Shown piece after piece: positions 39,939 to 52,200 of a stretch of DNA of 64,000 bases. Source of the stretch: Yponomeuta sedellus (lineage: Eukaryota > Arthropoda > Insecta > Lepidoptera > Yponomeutidae); NCBI GenBank assembly GCA_934045075.1, contig OW203723.1, forward strand, positions 3,240,577 to 3,304,576. Reading direction: 5' to 3'. The position numbers and the translations under genes are program-made. The notes under the pieces were generated by a model. That model saw only the letters and a program-made list of their open reading frames with translations. It was not told the DNA's origin and did not search any database. Every line of letters begins with the position of its first letter. Position 1 is the stretch's first letter.

Positions 39939-41084
39939 TTAGAATATATACTACTACGTATTATACGTAATACTACGTATTATGCCCTCTCTATAATAGA
40001 AAGGGCATCCCAACCAAAATTTGTGTAGCAAAAACAATAAGCAATGTTGCCAACAGTGATATTTAAGCGCACCTCGATAAAACGGTTGAACTCATTTTAA
40101 ATTATCTTGGTGGATTTAAAAAATGTGTACACTTTATCAATGTTTTCATGCCAAATTAATCTTTCAGATTAGTAATTGGATTCGACGGAAATCATCAGTT
40201 TTTTTATTCTCACAGATATTTGTATGCTGTTGACCAAACTCCTTTGATAACACTGACTATACTGGTAACCCTGATAGCAGTTCATAGATCAACTAGTTTT
40301 ACAGAAGCTACACTCCCTTAAATTCTTTATACGCATAGACTAGCTCTAAATAATATCACCGATAAAATGAAAAGCAATGTTTTTTTCATATATCTGAGCG
40401 TATAATGTGATACACTACAAAAACGAGATTTTTATAAGATGACGAACACCTTTATGAGGACCATATTAAAATATCAGTACACAATCGCAATACGGTGAAG
40501 GTTTCACAAGGAAATGAGAAAAAAGACTTTTCAGCACGTTCCAGCACAGGAAAATTATTTCCTTTCGCTATTTATTTTAATTTCAATTAATTCATGTAAG
40601 TAAAAATTAGTATGGTATTTTCGAATGTTTTGAATATATTTGATCTACAAATCAGTGAAAAGCCATAAAAAATGTAATTGTGAACACGTCAAACAATATT
40701 TTAATATCGTCACTGGTACGATGTAGGTAAGTGATCTTGTCACTTCTGTTTTTATTAATCTATGAAATTACCGCCATTTTTAAAATAAAAATAAAAATAT
40801 TTTGTAACTATGGTTTTGTCAAGAGCTTTGCAGAACTTTTTGACTAAAAGTGATTTCTTCGTTTTTTTCAATTTTTTTGAGTTCTTCTTGCCACATCTAA
40901 TAACACATGAAGGTATTTTCGTAATGTCCGAAATTGTGATCACGCGGCAAGCGCTCATCGTGGACTAATGTACCTAAAATAGAATGCTGTTAGTTCTACT
41001 GCAAACTTGACCGTAATAAGGTTAGTCCCGATGTCCTCTCTATACGTAGTAGTATATACTCTAAGGCTGCGTCAGCTAGTCTTC
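39939..41084. other. AT-rich non-coding sequence between two F4 copies
   Basis: At 39950-39990 there is a TACTACGTATTATACGTAAT-type self-complementary patch, and a matching word (ACGTAGTAGTATATACTCTA) at 41045-41065. An F4 end (GCTGCGTCAGCTAGT) is at 41067-41081. Both suggest larger F4-related structures. No gene. Confidence 0.4.
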
Positions 41085-41272
41085 TTCTATCTATAATATA
41101 AAAATGAATCACGGAATGTGTTGGTAAGCGCAAATCTCGAGAGCAGCTGAACCGATTTCGCTAATTCTTTTTTTTAAATATTTCATGACGTACGAGGATG
41201 GCTCTTACGGAGAGAAAAAATAATAATTAAAGAATCGACTGTTAGGCGGTCCGAAGTTCGCTGGGTCAGCTA
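41085..41272 (+). repeat. Interspersed repeat F4, copy 3
   Basis: CTATAATATAAAAATGAATC, GTGTTGGTAAGCGCAAATCT, GAGGATGGCTCTTACGGAGA, CTGTTAGGCGGTCCGAAGTT, CTGGGTCAGCT. Confidence 0.8.
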
Positions 41273-44200
41273 TTTTTTAATAATAATACGTGTTACTTGC
41301 GCTTACATTTTTAACATCAAGAAAAACAAAAAACGAATGACCAATGACAAGACGACAGAAAAAGAATAATGGAGGAAAAGAACTAGCAAGGAGGTTAAAT
41401 ACTTTTTGGCAGGCGCAAATATCCCGAAAAAACCTTGTCAGGTGTCACGTCGTTTATTTATTAAAATTGACGTTAATTTCCTGCAGATTTGTCCGTCTTT
41501 CTTTTTTCTAAACTTGAATGTCTTGTGTCCTCATCACGGTGTATTAATAATTCTCTTGGGCTCCTATCTTCGCCTCGAGAGCTTTTCTGCGCGTTTAAAA
41601 GGAATTTTGAATCTCATTTGCTTTTGAAATCAAAATATATACTTAGAGTTACTTGGCTAATTAGACGTACGAGATTAAAGCAAACGCAGGGATGATAATT
41701 AGCTAAAGCAATTATTTACACACGCTGCTACCTAAAGTTATAGTTAGGTTTTAGGTTTTGGTTGGAATGTTTGTTTTAAAGATGTTTGAAATGTAATAAC
41801 TCAAACTAAACCTTCAGTTGAGTTGAGGAATTAGTTGAATATAAATGTGTTCTAAAAATCCTACAATTGACCTACAATTGAGGCCGGTTTTTGAATTGAG
41901 AATTTCACTAAGAACTTAAGTAATGTTCTGTCACGCTCTTTGCTGAAAAATTCGAAGAGACAGAACTACAGTTAAGTATATACTTAGCGAAATTATCAAC
42001 TCAGAAACTGGCCCTGTGAGACATTCAATAAAATTAAATAAAGCTGCTGTAAATCTCAAAAGTACATCATAGATTTTTGTTGAATTTCCAAATTACGGGG
42101 AAATTCAGGAATTGCATGGATTAAAGTAGATAGAAGTAGTCTAAAATAAAAATAAATAGTGCTTACTCTCGGTTTCTCGTATGTTAACGATCTGTGAATC
42201 TACAGTTAACAATCGATAGTAGTTATTTTGGTTCGCACTTTGTGTACGAGAAACCACAGGTTAGTGACTCATATCACCCACCTTATCACTAAAAGTACCT
42301 CTGAAGTCTTTCCAGCGTTTTAATTATTTTTATTTCCTTTTTATTATTTAAGGAAAATAAACAGTAGTACAATGAAAATTTAACATGAATAATTAATTAT
42401 TTCAGTATTATATAACTAATTCTACCACCAGCACCGTTAATCACAGATTAAATAAATAAATAACATTTCATATCTCGTTTATCTCTGAAGTAGTCTTTAC
42501 TCTTGCAACATGGACCAGCTATTACGGTACAATTCTATCTCATAGAGATATCTCTCCTACTACATTAAGATTCCGGCAAGATAAGTTTTTTATTACGTCT
42601 TCGTACGGGAGTCATAAAACCCCGTCAATAGAGTCGTAAACCTTACCTGAGCCGAATCAGAGAACTTTTTCTTCGTGCGAGTATCTGATCTTAAGAAAAG
42701 TGTAGTGGATAGGTATGGTTATCGACGAGGCTTTTATACTTCGGTATTTGGGATAGTAATGCCTTGAACGCCACCTTTTTTTAAAACTATTTTATTTGTT
42801 AGATTTTTTTTCAAAACCAAACCTTTTTTCTGTAAAAATTAAAAAACTTTTTCTTTTTTTGTCAAAACTATTTTGACCTTTTTTACAATAGGTACCGCTC
42901 TGATAGCAAACCTCCACATAGTTACCATGGAGGTCTATGAAATAAATGCTATGATGTCTCTGACACACTGGCCGCTATGAGTACATAACCACTATTGAAG
43001 GTCAGTGATCTGAGAGCAAGTCTTTTTCAAATCAATGAATCATACTCCAAAGCTTTGTCTTTTAAATCTGTGACCAAAGCTCGTGCTAATCACAGACTAA
43101 GTAGAGCTACTAACTCAGATTAAGGAAATAAGTTTTTTTAATAATTAATCTATGGATACTTCGGTGCTAATCAAGATGCAGGATCGTGCAAAACCGTAAG
43201 TCCGACCAATTGTATGTATCACACACACGATGTTGGTACCCCGCCTGCCGTGTCCCATGTCACCTACAATTGAACTGTCCTCCTAAGATTGATTATACAC
43301 TCTCCTTGGAGAATAGCCCTCCGTGTTGTTGCATTTAGACTGTTCGAGCGAATGCTTCTGGTATTTCATTTTTATGTATTGTAGATTTGTGTTGAGTGAG
43401 ATATAGCGTACCATCATTAACATCTGTCCACCGTTGTTCACTGATGGATGGCCCAGGCCTTTCATTCTAATGCCATCTCTCACGGAACCTAGGCTGCCAT
43501 TCGCATCCACGGCACCGAATAATCGTACAATTATCGGGCTACTGTTTCGCTTGCTAACCGTCCTCTTGTTTTAAGCGTGTCATCAGTGACTTGTTATAAG
43601 TGTAGCATATTTTGCGACCGAAAGACAGTTCGTGTCCGGAACACTATGCAGCGTTCAAAAACGCACATAGCTGACGAAATTACTGTTTTTTTTATCTTAT
43701 ATATTTATGGACGGTTCGGTACACTTGGTTACCATGTCACCCTCTTAATGCCCAACACATTCTTACATACTAAAAGTAAAAAACAAATTCTACACAAAAA
43801 GAAAAACAACTGTCATAATAGTCACAAAACATTATGCACAGACCTATAGAATTTCTAGCTTTAATCCCAAAAAACGCCAACTTATATAATCCTCTTGCCT
43901 CTTTGTTAAAGTAAACTTGGACAGGCCACTTAAGCCTCATGCACCTGAATAAGTAATCGAGACTTGCCACCGAATACACCGAATGTGTGCCCTGTGGCGG
44001 CCATAATACCGAGATGGCCGAGAAAACAATAGCGTGATGATCTGGACACAGTTTTGTCGGAGTATTCGAAAGTGGCAAACCACTGAAATTCTTGGTTTAA
44101 GAGGGAAAGACTTTTGCCATGCGATGGTCCATCTTGTGTTGAAAGTCGGTGTCAGTGGTACGAGTATATGGTAAAAATAAGGTATTATCATAATCTCATC

Positions 44201-45137
44201 GACACCCAGTGCTGGCTTGTCTTCTAGCGTTTTACGCGTGTATTTTTTTATTAAAAAATTAAAACACTTGACTCCAGTCACGACTGCTGTTAACCGAAGA
44301 CAGGTCTAAGATGTTAAATGCTTGTCTTTTGAATGTTGTTACATGGTCTAGTTTAGTTTTAAAGTTGATCTTTTACAGGAAACTCTTTTTTTACTCAGGA
44401 AAACAGACCATGGCAACGCGTTCAATATCTTGCTTGCTCAGTCTAAAATACCCTCAATAAAAGATTCGCATGTGGCAAGCATTTATCATTCCTGCCATTA
44501 GCGTTTGAATACTGCAAGGTATTTGAGATACGCCCATCAGGTTACGTTTGCCGTTACATGTGTCACCGAAAGCGATGATTGATAGGTGAAGTGTTGGAGT
44601 TCGCTTATTTCCTTCCAAATTTATGTGATTTATTAAGTTTTCTAAGCTAGACTTCACATTTTATAGTGTGTTATATGTTAAATTCATATTTAATTAGTGC
44701 CAAAAATAAAAATAAACCTTTACAGTTCACGGTTATTCTGAAAGTAAAAAAGTCAATAATAGTGATAGTAGTAACAACAATTTTCGCATCTAAAAATATT
44801 TTATTTAAAGATCGATCATCTAGTAGAAAGTTGGCATATGGGAGGAATTCCTGCTTTGAATAACTTCAACTCCGTCTTAAGAAAGTTTTTAGGGAATCGA
44901 TTTTTTATCTTAGACTTTAATGCATTATTTCGATCAAAACCAGTTCTCTAAAAAAACCTGCAATCGTTTAATTTAATCCGTGTTTGAGTCTTTTTCTTGT
45001 AAAATCTCCATCACAGACTAATTAAGTTAGCGTTTTTGGAGTGGTGTAAGAAATTGTGTTTATATAAATGATTATATTATAATATTAGGTTCATGACTAT
45101 AAGTTGTAGGTTGTAGTTGTAGTAGATATTAACTTAA
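41273..45137. other. Long non-coding stretch
   Basis: No gene, no tRNA and no clear mobile element. ORFs at 43283-43510 (-), 43577-43849, 43937-44281 (-) and 44454-44657 (-) show no domain or splice context. 42770-42895 is rich in T and A runs. Confidence 0.4.
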
Positions 45138-45250
45138 TACCAGATTCACTGTCGGAATGACCAGTTTATTTTTATTTTTTGGCGCAATAGTCCAACTAGG
45201 TTTCGCTCTGATTCGCTGAGCCTAATCTTGGTGGGTAGAGACTTTACATA
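45138..45250. mobile_element. F10-type MITE, one arm
   Basis: CAGATTCACTGTCGGAATGA, TAGTCCAACTAGGTTTCGCT, CTGATTCGCTGAGCC match F10. The opposite arm was not found. Confidence 0.45.
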
Positions 45251-45885
45251 AGTTCTTAAAATTGCAGTTACCTTAATGAGATTTATGATGTTTACTTTGT
45301 AGAGACGTGTTATAAGATTTGTTTTTCACTGGTAGCCCTTGTTAGACCCGCCGTCAACACTACCATGTCGACAGAGCGATCAATTATTTATCTTCGAATA
45401 CAGACGTCGTGGGATCGATCCAGGGGACCGCCGTGCATAAATTTGTGCAATTCACCTCAGTTTGGGGGAAACGTATGCACGTAAAAATTTACGAAAACGC
45501 GAAGTAACTTTTAGGAATTCAATCCGTCTTTTGAGCCGTTTGGCATTTTAATTGGCCCACTTTTTTTTCAATTAGACGTAAAATAGAAAAAAACTATCAA
45601 ATAAGTAAAAAAACTTTAATAAAAAGGATGATTGTCCGGTCGGCAACAGTGGGTATTTTCTAAGTTGGTGCTGTCTGTACATGATAAAATTTCATAGGAC
45701 TACTGTTAGCAGCTGCCAGTTAGCCAAAGTGCATACCACAAAACAAGTGACAGCTGTTAATTGTTGTTGGCGCATAAGAAACAGGGAGTTAGTTTACCAG
45801 GTCTCCTATGAAGTTGATGGTTAACCATTCGCCCCCATCATCACCACCTATTCTTGTACTTTCGCTGTGCGGTCTCCGATTATAA
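45251..45885. other. Non-coding sequence
   Basis: Nothing recognised. Confidence 0.35.
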
Positions 45886-46080
45886 CATAACATTTACATA
45901 CTGGCACATACATTGCCTCTGGCCACACACTAGGATACCCTGTGTCGTGGGAGCCAGAAACAACGACATCAAAAACTTGTAAACATCCAAGACCTGGGTT
46001 TTTTTTTGTCCCCAGCCGGGAATCGAACCCGAGACCTCTTACATGGCAGGCAGATGCGCTACCGCTGCGCCACAGAGATC
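45886..46080 (-). repeat. tRNA-derived SINE S3, reverse copy
   Basis: Read on -: TCTGTGGCGCAGCGGTAGCG (A box), CTCGGGTTCGATTCCCGGCT (B box), and the same tail as at 12597-12788 (AGGGTATCCTAGTGTGTGG). Confidence 0.82.
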
Positions 46081-46512
46081 GTCATATTATTAAAGACCGG
46101 TTTCTGAACTCAGAAATGCTCAGAAGTCACGCTCTCTTCTGCGAAATTCGAAGAGACAGCCCTCCAGTTAACTATTTACTTAGCACAATCAGGCTCTAAG
46201 CCTCCTTAAGACTCCAAACTCAGCAACTGGACCGTCAAATCTTGGCACCACATTTGTATTACTAACTAGTCAATGGTATCCAATCTCATAATATAACACT
46301 ATTAGAGTAGTTACCTCCGACGCGATTTGAAAAATGTGTTAAGCACACTTTGTGTAGAAAAGCTTACTATTACATCAAGTATTATTTAGGAGACAAAGAT
46401 GTCTCGTGTTAAACACTAGAATAATATTAGCAAGTATTCAGAGGACGACTGTTTCTAGTGTTCAACATTCATGAGTAAATTTTTTTAAGTTGAAAACTCC
46501 GTTAATTAAGTT
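46081..46512. other. Spacer
   Basis: Contains a scrap TTTCTGAACTCAGAAATGCT, also seen reversed near 41890 and 52200-52390 as GGCCGGTTTCTGAATTGAGA. Otherwise nothing. Confidence 0.35.
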
Positions 46513-46724
46513 AAACATAATACAGAGAGTACGTAATACAGAGAGTACGTAATACAGAGAGTACGTAATACAGAGAGTATTGTAAAGAAGTCCGAAATTT
46601 TACTGATGCCGGTGAATCGCCCATTAGCTCAGTTGGGAGAGCGCTGGCACGGTTAGCCAGAGGTCGCGAGTTCGAGTTCCAGCATGGGTGGAATTTTTGG
46701 CCTCTAAATAGGCTTTTAAGTTGA
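46513..46724 (+). repeat. S1 SINE with an expanded 16-bp tandem repeat in its leader
   Basis: TACAGAGAGTACGTAA is repeated with period 16 from 46521 to 46580 (3.75 copies), where other S1 copies have one. The tRNA-like part GCCCATTAGCTCAGTTGGGA and GCGAGTTCGAGTTCCAG follows. Confidence 0.85.
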
Positions 46725-46807
46725 ACATTGTTTCGGAAAGAATGATTGTGAAGTTTCTTTGTTAGTTTCTTCTCCACATAATCTATTAATAGTGAAACTA
46801 ACATTTT

Positions 46808-47478
46808 TAAAAACCTATTTAGAGGCTAAAAATTTCACCCATGCCGGGATTCGAACCCGCAACCTCTGGCTATCCGTACCAGCGCTCTACCAATTGAGCC
46901 AATGGGCGACTCACGGCATCAGTGAAATTTCGAACCTCTTTACAATATTCTCTGTATTACGTACAGGCAGCGACATCTGACTTAAGCAAATTGCATTACT
47001 TACAGCCCCGACTACCTACTTTGCAGTTAGGTTTAACATCGGGACGATATCACTGTACCCACATGATGACACCCATTGGCTCAATTGGTAGAGCGCTGGT
47101 ACGGATAGCCAGAGGTTGCGGGTTCGAATCCCGGCATGGGTGAAATTTTTAGCCTCTAAATAGGTTTTTAAATTTGTTCCTTAGCACGGGTTAGTGCATT
47201 AAAAATAAAAATAGTGTAATCATGTGGGTACAGTGATATCGTTCCGATGTTAAACCTAACTGCAAAGTAGGTAGTCGGGGCTGTAAGTAATGCAATTTGC
47301 TTAAGTCAGATGTCGCTGCCTGTACGTAATACAGAGAATATTGTAAAGAGGTTCGAAATTTCACTGATGCCGTGAGTCGCCCATTGGCTCAATTGGTAGA
47401 GCGCTGGTACGGATAGCCAGAGGTTGCGGGTTCGAATCCCGGCATGGGTGAAATTTTTAGCCTCTAAATAGGTTTTTA
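46808..47478. repeat. Near-perfect 260-bp inverted repeat built from S1 SINEs
   Basis: Left arm 46808-47067 (S1 reverse, from TAAAAACCTATTTAGAGGC to CCCACATGAT); right arm 47219-47478, its reverse complement with at most a few changes (for example CGGGACGAT versus the complement of ATCGTTCCG). The 151-bp centre (47068-47218) is another S1 part in forward orientation. The high identity argues for a recent event. Confidence 0.88.
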
Positions 47479-47720
47479 ATTTGTTCCTTAGCACGGGTTA
47501 GTGCATTAAAAATAAAAATAGTGTAGTGAAACTAACAACTTTGTAATTAAAGTAAAACATTTTGTTTTTACAATGAATAAATATAATTGATTGATTGGTG
47601 CTATTTGAATTTTAAAATGAGCTGTTTCGAATAGAAACAGCAATCGCTGAAATAGTATCGTTGTCACACAAAAACTTTAGTATGTAATTCTTGTTATGTA
47701 AGCATATTTGTACGTGGCTT
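47479..47720. other. S1 tail and spacer
   Basis: The S1 tail (TTAGCACGGGTTAGTGCATT) continues to about 47525; the rest is AT-rich spacer. GTGAAACTAACA occurs just before the left arm (46793) and again at 47525, which may be the target duplication of the whole cluster. Confidence 0.5.
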
Positions 47721-48018
47721 TATATTAAACGGGTCAAATCCCGATTATTTATTAGGTAAAACGTAATTACCTTATTTCCCGACGTTTCGGCAGCGTTACA
47801 GTTGCCGTGGTCTCGGGTAGACTGAAGTGGCTAGTACAGTCAATTATTGTGGGAAGTCACTATTAATTTTTCGCAGCTGGCCGACACACAACACTCACTA
47901 CGTCAACGGACCGGTCCGGTGATAAGGCGCGTCACTTGTAATTACTTAGCACTGGATTCCACGTACTTGAAAGCTTGAAACCATTATCTCTGTTCGCGAT
48001 TTGACCCGTTTAATATAT
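47721..48018. mobile_element. MITE D, complete copy
   Basis: TIRs TATATTAAACGGGTCAAATC on the left and GATTTGACCCGTTTAATATA on the right. The interior has TTCCCGACGTTTCGG and GCCGACACACAACACTCACT. No ORF. TA-rich flanks fit a TA target. Confidence 0.85.
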
Positions 48019-48262
48019 AACTATGTATGAGTATCGCGAATCATTAAGAAATACTATATTTGTACGTGGCAAAATAAATCATTCATTTCATTTCATTATT
48101 AAAAACCGTAATGCTCTTAAAGGCTCTTACTAATAAACACCGTATAAGCCTGGTATAGTTACACAGTGCTTTGTTCTCGTCATTTGAATGTAATTTTCAG
48201 TTGGAAGAAAAGAGACAAAACACTGCATAGTGATACAATACTTACACCAAGTTTATTAGTAA
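48019..48262. other. Spacer
   Basis: Nothing recognised. Confidence 0.3.
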
Positions 48263-48526
48263 TGGTACGGCCACACTATCGCGATAACGCGAAGTTTGCG
48301 TTGTCGCGACATGTCTGGCCAAAAAATTCATCCTATCGCGAATCATCATCGCGAATACAAACACCCTTCGCGCCGCTGTCGGTAAAATGCCGCACATCAA
48401 AGGGTTTTATGGCCCAAAGGCCAAAATCTTCTTATGATGTGGTCAAGCTCTTCGCCGTAGAGCGAACACGACATGTTGTCGCGACAACGCGAACACGAAT
48501 CTTCGCCTTCAAGTGTGGCCGCAGCA
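48263..48526. mobile_element. PIF/Harbinger-like MITE with CpG-rich interior
   Basis: TIRs TGGTACGGCCACACT on the left and AGTGTGGCCGCAGCA on the right; TAA flanks at 48260-48262 and 48527-48529. The interior has many TCGCGA words. The 158-aa frame across it is an artefact of the CpG-rich sequence. Confidence 0.85.
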
Positions 48527-49230
48527 TAAGGCTGAAAAAGTCCAGGGAACGATCTCCAACAAGACTGTTAATAAAATCTGAGCACGTACATGTAATCTTC
48601 GAACCACTTTTGGCTTGGCTTCAACTCAAAAGTGAAACCTGACTAATTGAAATCCACACTGGATATCGAAGCGAGGCGTATGCCAAAAACTCTCCACCAA
48701 ATTGGTGTTGTCCTAAACGGCGTGATCGTTTGCGGATAATTGCAACGCTTTCGACATTTATTGGTTTGAAAACAGATTTTTAACGTTCACTAGCCCTCGT
48801 TTACTTTATTCATATACGCAAAAAAACATTCATTTATTTATCGACATGCTAAGAATATACAAACAATCGACGAACATACCTAAAGCCTAAATATGTACTT
48901 AGTTTGAATTCATACTTATTCATAGGAAATTAGAAGAAGAAGAAACCATTTATTGCGGCAAAAGAAACGCACATATTTATTCACCACATTACGACATAAA
49001 ATCATCAAACACAATACAAAAGAAAAAAAATAAAAAGCTTTGTAAAAAGTAGCGGGCACAGCATTGTGCTGAGGGCATTCGCCCAAAGCAATAATTTTCA
49101 GCCTGTGCCCGTTTGTCCCACGAATTTTTTAGGGTGCGGTGTAGTCAATACCAATAAATATATAATTTAATAGAAAGATAGACGGATTAATAATAAATAA
49201 AATTACTTAAAAACAAATAAATAAATACGT
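48527..49230. other. Spacer
   Basis: No gene. 48930-49150 has TTAGAAGAAGAAGAAACCATT and GCACAGCATTGTGCTGAGGGC, probably a further repeat tail. Confidence 0.4.
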
Positions 49231-49603
49231 CGTTATCGTTATCAACCCTTGTATGTCCCCACTGCTGGGCCACGGGTCTCTTCCTGCATCGCAGGAAGGT
49301 TAGGCCATACTCCACCACGGGGGCCAAGTCCGGGTTGGTGGAGGATTGTAAGACAGTGGCGGGTCTTACTGTCAGAAGTTATCAAGCCGCCCATAAGGCC
49401 TCTGACATACGACTAACGACTGCCATTATATGACAGCCGGCACCAACGGCTTAACGTGCCTTGCGAAGCACGGAAGCGCTCGGAAAAATGCCACTAGCGG
49501 TAGTCACGGGACGCTCACCCATCCTGTACCTGACCGCGCCTGTTGTTGCTTAACCAAGTGATTGATTCCAATCACTCGGTTCGCCTAGGCCACGAGCGCT
49601 TCC
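49231..49603 (-). repeat. 5S-derived SINE, reference full-length copy
   Basis: About 373 bp. On -, it runs from a short head through the 5S-like block (GCGCGGTCAGGTACAGGATG, GGTGAGCGTC) and CTACCGCTAGTGGCATTTTT, AAGCCGTTGGTGCCGGCTGT to the tail GACATACAAGGGTTGATAAC. Confidence 0.88.
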
Positions 49604-50282
49604 CTAAATAAATAAAATACGTATTAAAAGAACATAAACATCGTATATATGTGCTTATGACGCGATCACATTGTCAGTCACTTGCGGCGAGAAATTGGGA
49701 TAGAATAGGAAAGTCTCTGCTGCTCAAGCAGATATGCCCTGAGCTTGCGCCCAAGGCTAAATCTACTGGACGCTTCACGGACTGAAGGAGGAATTCCTAC
49801 ACTTGGACGCCGCATACCTAAAGCTGCCACGAAATGCCATAGTTCGGTGCGCGGGGATACAGATTTTAATTCTAGTTAAGTTCTGTTTTATTTTCTATCA
49901 TCTATAGGTCAATTTAATTGGAAAGTTTACCCCTGAAGGGGGTAAACTTATCAATTATTTTTTTTTCCATTGGTGAGAGCAAATAGAATGTAAATTCTTG
50001 CTTCTTGTTCAGGCTATATTAATCCACTGCTGGACATAGCCCTCCCCTAATGAGTGCTATAGCGCCCTGTCTTCAGCTTGCCGGATCTAGTAAATTATTT
50101 ACGTTGAAACAACTTGAATTGAATCACTTAGTGAAATTCTCAATTCAGAAACCGGCCCTGAAACTTGGCAAACTGACGTTTTAGAGTGTTCTTGAGAGCT
50201 CTCAAGCGTTCTCACTTTGGAGGAGCCGCAAATGTCGCTCGAAGAACGTTCGAGGCGTCATAAGTTGTTTGCATATTTGTTT
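49604..50282. other. Spacer with repeat tails
   Basis: 50015-50095 is an F8-type tail in reverse (TAGCCCTCCCCTAATGAG). Otherwise no gene. Confidence 0.4.
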
Positions 50283-50400
50283 CGAAAACCTATTTAGAGG
50301 CTAAAAATTTCACCCATGCCGGGATTCGAACCCGCAACCTCTGGCTATCCGTGTTGTTCCTTAGCATGGGTTAGTGCATTAAAAATAAAAATAGTATAAT
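50283..50400 (-). repeat. S1 SINE, short palindromic form
   Basis: Reverse part AAACCTATTTAGAGGCTAAA to GGCTATCCGTG, then switches to the forward tail TGTTCCTTAGCATGGGTTAG. No A box remains. Confidence 0.75.
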
Positions 50401-51435
50401 ATTTGTTTTGTTTCAGTTCGATGTAATTTGTTAGGAAGGTAGGCCTTTCATACGCGTGACTTTCCATCAAGGGATATATCTATCTATCGGTGTTACAATT
50501 TTGCCCGCTAACGCCTTTCTCGAAACCTTATCGAAATTTTCTTTCAAAACTTCGTGCGTTTCGTTTGCAAAGCGAAATCGGAATATCTAAAGCGCAATGT
50601 ATACCCTCGGGATCTCGAATGTAATGTAGTTACTATGAGATAGCTAAAAGTTCGCATACCCTTGTGACGGTGCAAACCTCTTTACACCATTTTTATTTCT
50701 TTTTCCATCTATCATTTTCAAATATTTAAATTATGTATGTCACTCATTCTTCGATTTCCCTCATTTTTCACCACTACTACTTTACCCTTTGACCAGATTA
50801 CCTGCTTATCCGTTTTTATCCAGTTTTTTCTGTTTTATTAAAATATTATACTAAATCTACAAATAAAACCACATCTGAAGTCGTTCCAGAGTTTATTTAT
50901 TAATTATAAAAGTTATAAAACGTTCCACTGGCGCCCAAAGATAATAACGAAACCCAACGTCACCCCACGGCTTGATACGCCGAGACGACAAAGCCCACCC
51001 ACCGCGAATACGCTACGAGTGCGAAGGCAAATAGGAGTACGATTACCACGATTATACGTGTGCACAATCGTCGAACTGCTGCTGCTGTTTCATACCCACG
51101 ACCCACGACCTCATACATCACAGACGCATCCCTTGGAGCTCCCCAGCCTTGCTCAAAGGTTCTGTCGGACTTCTCCGCCGCCCCCAACTTTACCCACCAA
51201 CCTCTTCCAGTTCTGAAGACCTGCAAGAATTTTTTTTGTTAAGTGTTGTTAAGTGTTTTATAAATAAAATATTAAATTAATTTTAAAGTGCGACTTGACT
51301 TCTGGACCACAAGGTAATTCATCATAACTACTCATTGACCATTCTTCACTAACTAGATTCACCCATAGTAACAAATTTTTTCGGCCCTAATAAAAGTCCT
51401 ATTCTATCTATCTGCACTCTGAACCGAAGCTACCG
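50401..51435. other. Non-coding stretch with a possible LTR/PBS remnant
   Basis: At 50932 TGGCGCCCAAAGAT follows AT-rich sequence with AATAAA, which looks like a tRNA-Lys-type primer-binding site after an LTR. No gag-like frame follows. The several frames at 50960-51242 overlap on both strands and have no domain. Confidence 0.35.
50932..50945 (+). other. Possible retrotransposon primer-binding site
   Basis: TGGCGCCCA is a common tRNA-Lys-type primer site. A second case, TGGCGCCCAGAGATAC, is at 56025. Neither is followed by recognisable gag. Confidence 0.3.
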
Positions 51436-51482
51436 AACATGGGTGGAATTTTTAGCCTCTAAATAGGTTTTTGAAATTGTTC
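51436..51482 (+). repeat. S1 SINE tail fragment
   Basis: CATGGGTGGAATTTTTAGCC, TCTAAATAGGTTTTTGAA. Confidence 0.6.
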
Positions 51483-51974
51483 CAGTCTACACGCACCTTT
51501 AACCAACGTACGGAACGCACCTACTTTGTATACTTAGAAAACAGAAATAGTCCTTTGAACCGTGAACACAGAAATGCTAATGTAAAGGCAACTATATTAT
51601 GCTATCCAAATTATCATTTTGTTTTATCAAGACGTCTTTTGAATAAGGTTGCTTTCGAAAGGGTTTTCGAATCCAAGCTGAGGGGGTACTTGACTAAAAA
51701 TTTTACTGGGGTAAAATTGTATTTATATACCTTTAGGAAAAATATTTTTGTGGTTTTACGTTCGTTTCCTATATGCGTGAAAAACGCAATTGCAGTATAA
51801 TTACTTATTTAACTTTATATATGACTTGTGTGAAATTAAAGCAACATACGTTATATTAAAGAACTGTAAAGGTATAATTATTAGCCATCAAAAGTAACAG
51901 ACGCCCACAAAATGCGAACAATAATAATTTACGCGTCATCTCTAGTATCCATAAATGAATTAATATAATTAAAG

Positions 51975-52200
51975 AACGGTGGTAGCGGAGTTTAATACGC
52001 GAGAGTCGCAATCGAGAGGTCGTGGCTTCGAATCCCGACATGTATCAATGACTTTGTTTTCTAAGTTACGTACATTTGTGAAGTTATAGTAGCAATACCA
52101 CTCGCTAACTGTGAAGGAAAACACCGCGAGAAAACCCTAGTGTCTCAAGTGTTAACCCTAGCTACGTACGTGGCCTAACTATGAGACTAAGGGCCAGTTT
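51975..52200 (+). repeat. tRNA-derived SINE S4
   Basis: Head ACGGTGGTAGCGGAG, B box TGGCTTCGAATCCCGACA, then ATCAATGACTTTGTTTTCTA, AGTTACGTACATTTGTGAAG, CCACTCGCTAACTGTGAAGG. Confidence 0.78.

Noticed and set aside
42770..42895. Polypyrimidine-rich regulatory tract
   Set aside because: Simple T/A runs with no exon after them; treated as low-complexity sequence.
43283..43510. 75-codon ORF on -
   Set aside because: Looks somewhat protein-like but has no domain, no clear splice sites and no similar sequence elsewhere in the window.
46618..46690. tRNA gene candidates (also at 12597, 34771, 47069, 47383, 54414 and others)
   Set aside because: A and B boxes are good and parts of the cloverleaf pair, but the anticodon loop lacks the invariant T33 in the S1 copies. 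All carry the same long non-tRNA leader or tail and recur many times, so they are SINE heads.
48166..48642. 158-codon ORF on +
   Set aside because: It covers a CpG-rich MITE with TIRs; the composition explains the lack of stops.
51471..51800. 109-codon ORF on +
   Set aside because: No recognised domain, no splice or promoter context, starts in a SINE tail. It could be the end of an old LINE, but I cannot support it.
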